This document shows positions 57,206 through 64,000 of a stretch of 64,000 nucleotides of DNA, one piece after another. The DNA is taken from contig NZ_BMCX01000001.1 in assembly GCF_014635485.1 (NCBI RefSeq), forward strand, positions 427,634-491,633, read 5' to 3'. The notes under the pieces are model-generated. The model was not told the DNA's origin and did no database searches. It was given only the letters and a program-made list of their open reading frames with translations. Numbering within the stretch: position 1 is the first letter of the stretch; every line of letters starts with the position of its first letter. The position numbers and the translations under genes were made by a program. The stretch is from Corynebacterium pelargi (GTDB lineage: Bacteria > Actinomycetota > Actinomycetes > Mycobacteriales > Mycobacteriaceae).

Positions 57206-58719
57206 TTGTCATTCACCTGCAGTTCGGATAGTTCCTGTTGATCTTTATTGATCGCGTTGTGATCTTCATTGATCGCGTCGTTGGCCATCAGGGCATCGGC
57301 CACACGCCAAAGTTGAAATGCATTTGAAGCCTTGACCAATACCGTATCGCGTGGGCCAGCAAGCTTTTCGACGACACCCGCAGCCTGCTCAGGCGTCTGC
57401 GTCACAGCTTCCGTCAACGATCCCGCGCCGCGCGCAAGAGCTTGGGCGTCCGGTTGATCGCCAACCACCACGAGCTTGTCCACGCCTAAGGCCGCGAGCT
57501 CTGTTCCGAGGCGCTCGTGCTCTTGGGCGGAATCTTGACCTAACTCCCCCATCGGCCCGAGCACCGCAATGGCCCGGCCTTGCCGGCCCCGCGCCGTACT
57601 CACCGCGGCACGAATGCCTGCTCGCATCGATTCAGCATTGGCATTGTAGGCATCATCAATCACCGTCAGGCCATCGCCGCGGTGGCGTACATCCATCCTG
57701 TGGGCCGATGCATTGCGGTGGGCCTGGATCGCGGTGACTGCGGTAGAAAGATCCACGCCGGCAGCAAGGGCTGCGGCAAGGGCTGCGAGCGCATTCCACA
57801 CCTGGTGCTCGCCAGATACGCCGAGCTGGATCTCTGCATCACCTTCGGGGGTGTGCAGGCGAAACGCCGGGCGCGCCTGGGCATCAAGACGGATCTCGCT
57901 TGCTCGCACGGTGGCATCCTCGGCGGTGCCAAAGGTCATGACCTTGGCATCGGTGCGTGAAGCCATGGCAGCAACGAGCGGATCATCGGCGTTGAGCACC
58001 GCCACGCCATCAGCGGGAAGCGCCTCAACCAATTCACCCTTGGCCTTAGCGATGGTGGCTTGCGAACCGAACTCTCCAAGGTGTGCAGAACCGACGTTGA
58101 GTACCACACCGATATGCGGCGGGGCCACCTCAGTAAGGGCCCGAATATGGCCTACTCCCCTGGCGGAAAGTTCGCTCACCAAAAAGCGGGTGTCGGTATC
58201 ACAACGCAGCACCGTATAAGGATGCCCGATCTCGTTATTAAAAGAGCCAGGTGGCGCCACAGTGGGGGCTTGTGCGGAAAAAATGCTGGCCATCATGTCT
58301 TTTGCCGAGGTTTTTCCGGCAGAGCCAGTCACTCCTACCACGCAAAGCTGAGGGGTGAGTTGATCACAAACATAGCGTGCCAACTTGCTCATCCCAGCGA
58401 TCACGCTGGCTGCAGCACCAGTGCTGTCATGCGCGGTGGCATAAGCATTGGAGGCAGACTGCTCCACCTTGGCCACAAGCACTCCAGGTACTCCTACATC
58501 GCGGTAGAGCAAGGCGCCTGCAGCACCAGCGTCCATCACTTGATCTGCAAAGTCGTGACCATCAACGCGGGCACCGTGCAAGGCAATAAAAAGATCACCT
58601 TGTGCGATCTTGCGAGAATCGAATTCCACCTTGCCGGTGATGCGCTCATCACCCGTGGCGCTGGCACTCAACGTGCCACCGCAGGCTTGGGCGATGCTAG
58701 CTAAGTTGAGGGGAATCAT
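57202..58719 (-). CDS. murF: UDP-MurNAc-tripeptide D-alanyl-D-alanine ligase
   Basis: Adds D-Ala-D-Ala to complete the UDP-MurNAc-pentapeptide. 505 residues. Seen: [32 protein letters not shown] (P-loop), [45 protein letters not shown] and the C-terminal [16 protein letters not shown] (SRG-type end replaced by SNAF). Coupled to mraY and murE by 4-bp overlaps. The C-terminal [13 protein letters not shown] tail repeats a short phrase. Confidence 0.95.
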   Translation of the reverse strand: MIPLNLASIAQACGGTLSASATGDERITGKVEFDSRKIAQGDLFIALHGARVDGHDFADQVMDAGAAGALLYRDVGVPGVLVAKVEQSASNAYATAHDSTGAAASVIAGMSKLARYVCDQLTPQLCVVGVTGSAGKTSAKDMMASIFSAQAPTVAPPGSFNNEIGHPYTVLRCDTDTRFLVSELSARGVGHIRALTEVAPPHIGVVLNVGSAHLGEFGSQATIAKAKGELVEALPADGVAVLNADDPLVAAMASRTDAKVMTFGTAEDATVRASEIRLDAQARPAFRLHTPEGDAEIQLGVSGEHQVWNALAALAAALAAGVDLSTAVTAIQAHRNASAHRMDVRHRGDGLTVIDDAYNANAESMRAGIRAAVSTARGRQGRAIAVLGPMGELGQDSAQEHERLGTELAALGVDKLVVVGDQPDAQALARGAGSLTEAVTQTPEQAAGVVEKLAGPRDTVLVKASNAFQLWRVADALMANDAINEDHNAINKDQQELSELQVNDK

Positions 58720-60284
58720 GCGTTATCGCCTGCTTGAGCACTGGGATCAGCGCTGGGTTCATCGCTGTGTTCAGCGCTGTGTTCTTGGGTGTTGAGTGCC
58801 TCGTGGATCGCGGTTTCGAGTGCTTCGCGATCATCGAAATGATGCTGCACTCCGCGGATCAACTGGCCTACTTCATGGCCTTTACCGGCTACCACGATGG
58901 CATCGCCTGCTTGCGCCCATCGCACTGCCTTGCGGATTGCTTCGAGGCGGTCGCCTTCTTCTTCAACCTGCGCACCATCTTCAACGCCTTGGGCACCTTC
59001 AATGATGGCTTGACGAATCTGCGATGGATCCTCATCACGCGGGTTATCGTCGCTCACGATGAGCAAATCAGCCCGGCTCGCCGCGGCTTCGCCCATTAAC
59101 GCGCGCTTGGATACGTCACGGTTGCCGCCGGCACCAAGCACAACTGCCACGCGCCCAGGTGTTTGAGCACGGATGGTGTCGAGCACCGCGGCCACTGCAG
59201 CGGGCTTATGGGCATAGTCAACGACGGCAATGAAGTCCTGGCCTGCGTCGATACGCTGCATACGCCCCGGTACGCCCACACCGGCAACGCCTTCAGCCAC
59301 CACCGTTGCATCCACACCAACAGCATCTGCCAAGGCGATTGCCAAACTTGCGTTGGTGATATTGAAGGCTCCGGGCATATTGAGGTCTACCGGGATGCGT
59401 TTGTCGCGTGCGTGCAGGACGAAGCGCTGCGTGCCTGCGTCATCACTTTGTGCGTCTTCAACGAAGTAATTGGCTACAATTTCGCCTTCTTGGGAGCTTT
59501 TCGACGCCAACGCCCAGGGATGCTTGGCGCGCCCAAACATGGCCTGGCCCCATTCATCATCAATGCAGATCACTGACTTCTCGGGGCTAAGCTCACTCGA
59601 TGGATCGAAGAGCTTTGCCTTTGTCTCGAAATAGTCTTCCATCGTGGGATGGAAGTCCAGGTGGTCTTGGGTGAGGTTGCTAAAGCCCGCGGCATCAAAT
59701 TGGGTGCCGCCTACGCGACCCAATGCCAGGGCGTGAGAAGACACTTCCATCACCACGTGGGTAACGCCTTGTTCCACCATGCGTGCGAAAAGCTCTTGTA
59801 GCTTCGGGGCTTCGGGAGTGGTGAGTTGGGTGGGCACCTTCACGCCATTGATGCGCGTGCCAGTCGTTCCGATGAGGCCAACGTGGAGGCCGGCATGCAT
59901 CAGCCCGGCCTCGAGCAGATAGCTCGTGGTGGTTTTACCTGAGGTGCCGGTAATGCCGATAACGCACAGCTTTTGGGAGGGGTTGTCGTACAAAGCCGAA
60001 GACACCGAACCAAGGATGGTGCGGATATCGTCTACCACGATCACCGGGCGCTGTTCGCCTGCCTGCTGGAGAAGTTCCAGGCCTTGAGCATCGCTCAGAA
60101 TCGCTGCGGCTTGGGTATCGGCAGCGAATCGTGCGCCGTGATTACGGGTGCCTGGCAGGGCGGCAAACAGTGCCCCTTCAGCCAGCTCTTGGGAATCCAA
60201 TCCGATGCCGTGCACCATGACGTCACCATCACCGTGCACGGTGCCACCGGCGATGCGTGCAACATCCGCAACCCGCATGTTCAT
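58716..60284 (-). CDS. murE: UDP-MurNAc-dipeptide meso-diaminopimelate ligase
   Basis: Adds the third residue, meso-DAP in corynebacteria. 522 residues. Seen: VHGIGLDSQELAEGALFAAL, ITGTSGKTTTSYLL (P-loop), TTPEAPKLQ, DHLDFHPTMEDYFETKAKLF, VVDYAHKPAAVAAVLDTI, and SDDNPRDEDPSQI, which contains the DNPR motif that selects meso-DAP. The acidic tail (EHSAEHSDEPSADPS) is variable. Confidence 0.97.
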   Translation of the reverse strand: MNMRVADVARIAGGTVHGDGDVMVHGIGLDSQELAEGALFAALPGTRNHGARFAADTQAAAILSDAQGLELLQQAGEQRPVIVVDDIRTILGSVSSALYDNPSQKLCVIGITGTSGKTTTSYLLEAGLMHAGLHVGLIGTTGTRINGVKVPTQLTTPEAPKLQELFARMVEQGVTHVVMEVSSHALALGRVGGTQFDAAGFSNLTQDHLDFHPTMEDYFETKAKLFDPSSELSPEKSVICIDDEWGQAMFGRAKHPWALASKSSQEGEIVANYFVEDAQSDDAGTQRFVLHARDKRIPVDLNMPGAFNITNASLAIALADAVGVDATVVAEGVAGVGVPGRMQRIDAGQDFIAVVDYAHKPAAVAAVLDTIRAQTPGRVAVVLGAGGNRDVSKRALMGEAAASRADLLIVSDDNPRDEDPSQIRQAIIEGAQGVEDGAQVEEEGDRLEAIRKAVRWAQAGDAIVVAGKGHEVGQLIRGVQHHFDDREALETAIHEALNTQEHSAEHSDEPSADPSAQAGDNA

Positions 60285-60310
60285 GCCTTGCTCCCTTCAA
60301 CAACGTTCTT

Positions 60311-60336
60311 TTGACACTCACACCAGAAAGTGTCAA
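60311..60336. promoter_or_regulatory. Inverted repeat between ftsI and murE
   Basis: 8-bp arms TTGACACT (60311-60318) and AGTGTCAA (60329-60336) with a 10-bp centre, in the 91-bp gap between the ftsI stop and the murE start. No T-run follows, so it is more likely an operator or processing hairpin than a terminator. Confidence 0.4.
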
Positions 60337-60375
60337 GGCTAGCACCTGCTGTGCTCATTTCGATCTCACCACGCA

Positions 60376-62397
60376 TTAACGCGCCTCCAGCACCAATTGG
60401 CCTTCTGGCGGCGGAGAAAGCGGCACATTATCACGATTGAGCAGCCAGGAAGCGATGTCGTGGAACAGAGGCGCTGCGGATTGTCCGCCCTCACCGTGTA
60501 CTCCTCGTTGAGGCTGATCCAGCATGATCGCCACCACATAGCGGGGATTATCCGCCGGCGCGATACCTGCGAAGGTGATCCAATAACGCGAATTAGAGTA
60601 CGCGCCGGTGTTGGGATCAACCTGCTGGGCAGTACCGGTCTTACCTGAGACTTGGTAGCCATCAATCGCCGCCTGCGGGCCAGTACCCTGCTGCACGCCA
60701 GTGGGGTCGCTTTGGGCTACTGAGCGGAACATGTCGCGAACGGTACGAGCCGTCGCCGGTGAGACAACCTGAACCTTTTCCGGCTCGGGCTGTTCCACGA
60801 CAGACCCAGAAGCGTCTTCGACATGATCGACGATCCGCGGTTCAATGCGTTCGCCATCATTAGCAATGGCCTGATACACCCCGGCCATTTGCAGCAGCGT
60901 CCACGACATGCCCTGCCCGATGGGCAGGTTGGCAAAAGTACCGCCGGACCACTGCGAAAGGTTGGGCAAAAGGCCAGCCGATTCGCTCGGAAGCTCAATG
61001 CCGGTGGTTTGGCCAATGCCAAACTTCAGCAACAGATCATTAAAGCGCTGCTCCCCGAGACGTTGGGCAAGCATCAACGTGCCCACATTTGAAGACTTAC
61101 CAAACACACCAGTAGTGGTATAAGGCGCAACGTCGTGAACCCATGCGTCACGGACATTCACCCCGGCCATATCGATGCTGCCTGGAACCTGCAGCACTTC
61201 ATCTGGGGTGGTTTTCTTATCTTCAATTGCACCGGCAGCGGTAATCACCTTCGCCACAGATCCCGGCTCAAATGGTGCAGAAATGGTGGTGTTGGCAAAT
61301 GTTTTGCCACGTTCAAGCTGCTTTTCAATGTCCCCATTGGGATTGATGGTGGCCGAATTGGCCATGGCCATCACTTTGGCTGTTTTGGCATCCAGGACCA
61401 CCGCGGAGGCACTCTTTGCACCTGAATTAGCCACAGCTTGCTCTACTTGCTGCTGCACATAAGTTTGCAGATCCAGATCAAGGCTGAGGTGTACCTTGGC
61501 GCCATTGGTGGCTGGGATTTCATCACGCATGGTGCCAGGAATCACCACGCCATCGGGTGAGACGTCGAAGGTCTTCCTGCCATCCACTCCGGCCAAGATG
61601 CCGTCATTGGAAGCCTCGAAGCCGAATTGGCCTTCTCCATCTTGGCTAATCTTGCCAATCACATTTTCCGCGATGGCCCCATTGGGGTACTGCCGAATGC
61701 TTTGCATATCGGCGGCAATGCCATGGAAGTCTTTGGCGATTTGCTCGGCTACGTCCGGATCAACGTTGCGCACCAACACCTGGTAGGTGGAGTCAGACTT
61801 GAGTTTGTTCAGAATGTCTTTTTCGCTGACTTCAGCATTCGACGCCCCGGCTTGCTCAATCGCACGAGGAATTTCACGGGCATAGCGCTCGATCTCCTCT
61901 TTTACCTTCGCATCGAGGCGTTCATCGCGCTCGGATTCTTTCAGGTCGTAGTAATCACTCGACTCTTGAAGTTGGAAATCTGCAAGCGTGCGTAGCTCTT
62001 TGCGCAGCACCACCGGAGAAGTCGTCAGCGAACGCGCCTGCATGGTGTAAGCGAGCTGCTGGCCACGAACATCCGAAATCTCACCGCGGCGCGCGGGATC
62101 AACATAAATGCGTGTGCGCTGTTGCGAGGCCTTCTCACTGAGGTCAGGGCCCCAAACAAGCTGCACCCAGCCCAACCTGGCGGTGAGCACAACAGCCAAG
62201 GTCACGCCGATGGTGACGGCCAGCTTCAGGCGTCGACGCAACACATCGCGTTGCCCGCGCCCTTGAGGCTTACGGGTATTCATTTCACGACGAAGAGCGG
62301 CCTCATGCTCGGCCGCTCCTGAGTGCTGTGGGCGATCACCCGAACGCGCGTTTCGGGAATAGCGCCCGCCGCGGGGGTCGTTCGAGTAGCGATCCAC
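60376..62397 (-). CDS. ftsI: Penicillin-binding protein FtsI (septal transpeptidase)
   Basis: Class B PBP that cross-links septal peptidoglycan with FtsW. 673 residues. Short cytoplasmic part with Arg-rich start, one membrane helix (LAVTIGVTLAVVLTARLGW), a dimerisation domain (DPARRGEISDVRGQQLAYT), and the transpeptidase domain with catalytic Ser in EPGSVAK, GKSSNVGT (SxN) and SGKTGTAQQ (KTG). Overlaps the ftsL-like gene by one base. Confidence 0.97.
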   Translation of the reverse strand: MDRYSNDPRGGRYSRNARSGDRPQHSGAAEHEAALRREMNTRKPQGRGQRDVLRRRLKLAVTIGVTLAVVLTARLGWVQLVWGPDLSEKASQQRTRIYVDPARRGEISDVRGQQLAYTMQARSLTTSPVVLRKELRTLADFQLQESSDYYDLKESERDERLDAKVKEEIERYAREIPRAIEQAGASNAEVSEKDILNKLKSDSTYQVLVRNVDPDVAEQIAKDFHGIAADMQSIRQYPNGAIAENVIGKISQDGEGQFGFEASNDGILAGVDGRKTFDVSPDGVVIPGTMRDEIPATNGAKVHLSLDLDLQTYVQQQVEQAVANSGAKSASAVVLDAKTAKVMAMANSATINPNGDIEKQLERGKTFANTTISAPFEPGSVAKVITAAGAIEDKKTTPDEVLQVPGSIDMAGVNVRDAWVHDVAPYTTTGVFGKSSNVGTLMLAQRLGEQRFNDLLLKFGIGQTTGIELPSESAGLLPNLSQWSGGTFANLPIGQGMSWTLLQMAGVYQAIANDGERIEPRIVDHVEDASGSVVEQPEPEKVQVVSPATARTVRDMFRSVAQSDPTGVQQGTGPQAAIDGYQVSGKTGTAQQVDPNTGAYSNSRYWITFAGIAPADNPRYVVAIMLDQPQRGVHGEGGQSAAPLFHDIASWLLNRDNVPLSPPPEGQLVLEAR

Positions 62398-63134
62398 TAT
62401 CGAGCCTCACCTCTTGTCTCGGCTGCGGGCGGCGCCGCCGGTGCGGGTGCCTGCGGAGCCTGCCCAGGGTACGGCGCAAGCGTAGCGCCATTTGGTGCAG
62501 TATTGCCGGAACGTGGCGCAGTTTGGTTCGGAACAGGATTGAGCTGACCGTTGAGCTCGTCAGTTTTTGCAGGATTACTCGAAGCAGCCCTCGAGCGGAT
62601 CGCATCGCCGTTGATATCCACAATCGGGCGGGTCAAATCTGATGCGGGGCGCTGCTCAACCACGTTGCCTTCCGGATCAGTTGCCAACACGCCGGGTTGA
62701 TCGGGAACCACTAAGTTCATTTCGGCGGCCTTTTTAGCCAGCTCGGCGGTGGAGCTGGCATTGGCTACATCGCGGTGCAGCGTTTCGATTTGATTGCCCA
62801 GCGTGGATTCCGTTGCGCGGAGTTCTTGCAATTTAAACGACTGCGCGGTGGTCATGCCCGATAGCCCCATGGCGATGCCAACACCAATGACCAACACCAA
62901 GGTCAAGGTGATGACGAAGCGAACCAGGCCGCGGTCGGCCTTCTTTTGTTCGATTCGACGCCCACGATAGGAAAACACCTGCTGCGAGCCGGGCTTGTGC
63001 TGGAAGCGACGGCGCTGCGGTGTTGGTTGCGGGCTACGAACCCGACGAGTGGGCGCATCCATCACGGAGGCATGCGTGCTGAAGTCGCGGGAGGTGTGGC
63101 TCGACTGGCGGCGCGTGCCTTGCGTCATCGTCAT
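62397..63134 (-). CDS. ftsL: FtsL-like divisome membrane protein
   Basis: 245 residues between rsmH and ftsI, the standard ftsL place. Arg-rich cytoplasmic N-terminus, one membrane helix (FVITLTLVLVIGVGIAMGL, about residues 73-92), then a predicted short coiled coil (KLQELRATESTLGNQIETLHRDVANAS) and KKAAEMNLVVPDQPG, which matches the FtsL end. A Pro/Ala-rich C-terminal extension of about 90 residues is longer than in classical FtsL. Confidence 0.88.
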   Translation of the reverse strand: MTMTQGTRRQSSHTSRDFSTHASVMDAPTRRVRSPQPTPQRRRFQHKPGSQQVFSYRGRRIEQKKADRGLVRFVITLTLVLVIGVGIAMGLSGMTTAQSFKLQELRATESTLGNQIETLHRDVANASSTAELAKKAAEMNLVVPDQPGVLATDPEGNVVEQRPASDLTRPIVDINGDAIRSRAASSNPAKTDELNGQLNPVPNQTAPRSGNTAPNGATLAPYPGQAPQAPAPAAPPAAETRGEAR

Positions 63135-63179
63135 GATGGGCTCCTGAATGGGGCTGGAAAGTTTGGTGTTTTGGAATTC

Positions 63180-64000
63180 TTATCGGGCTTCTACTGCTCT
63201 GACGCGAACAGAAGCGGCTCTTGGGTTGTCTTGTATTTCTTGCTCAGAAGCCTGTTCAGCTCCTCGGGTAATGAGCGAGAATTTCGCTTCATGCCCCGGC
63301 AGCTCCATCGGCAATCCTGGCGGTGAGCTGGAGGTAGTGATCTCTTTGAAGAAGCGCTTGACCAGCTTGTCTTCTAAAGATTGATAGGACATAAACACCG
63401 CCCTACCTCCACTGGCGAGACGGTTGCACACTGCTGGCAGGGCCTGCTCGATGCTTTCAAGCTCTTTGTTCACCTCGATGCGCAGCGCTTGGAATGTGCG
63501 CTTCGCCGGGTGCCCACCGCTTCTCCTCGCTGCTGCGGGGATGGTGGCGTACAGCAATTCCACTAAACGAGCAGAGCTATCAAATGGCTCCTTCTCGCGC
63601 TCACGAATCACGGCACTGGCGATCTTGCCGGCGAAGCGTTCCTCGCCGTAGACCTTGAGCACTCGGGCAAGTTCCCCATGGCTATACGTATTCAGCACCG
63701 TCGCTGCGGTCAGCGAGGTCGCTGGATCCATGCGCATGTCCAATGGAGCGTCGACACGGTAAGCAAAGCCGCGTTCTTCTTCGTCGAGTTGCATGGAAGA
63801 GACACCGAGATCGAAAAGGGCTCCACCGAAGCCATGCTCGAGCGCAAGGCAGGCCGCGGGCTGCTCATCGGCGGCGGCCTCAGCCAGGGGCTGCTCGAAT
63901 TGATCAAAACGACAGTGCAGCGCTAGGAAGCGATCACCGAAAGGGGCAAGGCGCGCGCGGGCGTCGACAAGCGAACGGCTATCACGGTCGAGGCCGATCA
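63180..64000 (-). CDS. rsmH: 16S rRNA (cytosine-1402-N4)-methyltransferase, partial
   Basis: The 3' part (about 273 codons) of RsmH/MraW, cut by the right end of the window; the first roughly 60 residues lie outside. Seen: [10 protein letters not shown] (SAM-binding strand), [83 protein letters not shown] and [18 protein letters not shown]. The open frame runs unbroken to base 64000. Methylates the ribosomal P site; first dcw gene here. Confidence 0.95.
   Translation of the reverse strand, partial: IGLDRDSRSLVDARARLAPFGDRFLALHCRFDQFEQPLAEAAADEQPAACLALEHGFGGALFDLGVSSMQLDEEERGFAYRVDAPLDMRMDPATSLTAATVLNTYSHGELARVLKVYGEERFAGKIASAVIREREKEPFDSSARLVELLYATIPAAARRSGGHPAKRTFQALRIEVNKELESIEQALPAVCNRLASGGRAVFMSYQSLEDKLVKRFFKEITTSSSPPGLPMELPGHEAKFSLITRGAEQASEQEIQDNPRAASVRVRAVEAR

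Overview
This window is a contiguous, gene-dense piece of chromosome from an actinobacterium, almost certainly a Corynebacterium. The diagnostic features are the division/cell-wall (dcw) order rsmH-ftsL-ftsI-murE-murF-mraY-murD-ftsW-murG-murC-ftsQ-ftsZ-pgeF-sepF-yggT-divIVA without ftsA, the hisD-hisC-hisB-small membrane protein-MFS-hisH-hisA-impA-hisF-hisI operon, the hisI-TIGR02234-trpC-lgt-pyk junction, and an actinobacterial ileS T-box leader. About 57 protein genes are supported. I saw no tRNA, rRNA, CRISPR array, insertion sequence or prophage, and base composition looks even. This is core chromosome rather than an accessory island.

Layout. 1-3.8 kb (+): M20 amidohydrolase and glycogen phosphorylase, closed by a strong terminator shared with convergent pyk. 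3.8-16.2 kb (-): hisD to pyk, covering histidine synthesis, an isolated trpC with its Trp-associated membrane protein, lgt and pyruvate kinase. 16.4-17.7 kb (-): a membrane protein and a lipoprotein. 17.9-26.5 kb (+): TetR regulator, glgX, exonuclease-BRCT protein, an unknown gene, treY, a RelA/SpoT-domain alarmone synthetase and a 40-residue small protein. 26.5-29.5 kb: S4 RNA-binding protein, small membrane protein, YigZ (-) and treZ (+). 29.5-34.4 kb (-): ilvA and dnaE. 34.5-41.9 kb: RarD-type permease, small membrane proteins, RluD-type pseudouridine synthase, lspA, two lipoproteins, asparaginase and DNA polymerase IV. 42-45.4 kb (-): ileS with its T-box leader. 45.5-64 kb (-): divIVA and the dcw cluster, leaving the window inside rsmH.

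How the genes work together. glgP, glgX, treY and treZ form a glycogen/maltodextrin breakdown and trehalose synthesis (TreYZ) set within 28 kb; trehalose also feeds the corynebacterial mycomembrane. lgt and lspA serve the three lipoproteins encoded here. The dcw block makes lipid II and assembles the divisome, and DivIVA directs polar growth.

Most interesting signals. (1) The word GCTTKTCGACG (K = G or T) occurs at least 20 times, on both strands, inside genes in several reading frames and between genes; chance predicts well under one. (2) The ileS T-box leader displays an anti-Shine-Dalgarno sequence in a hairpin loop. (3) The MFS gene in the his operon seems to begin at ATC. (4) HisA has lost residues associated with the dual-function PriA enzyme, next to an isolated trpC. 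(5) A 40-codon gene with a strong ribosome site has a 21-bp inverted repeat in front of it. (6) yigZ and treZ diverge from a symmetric pair of -10 boxes placed for leaderless transcripts.
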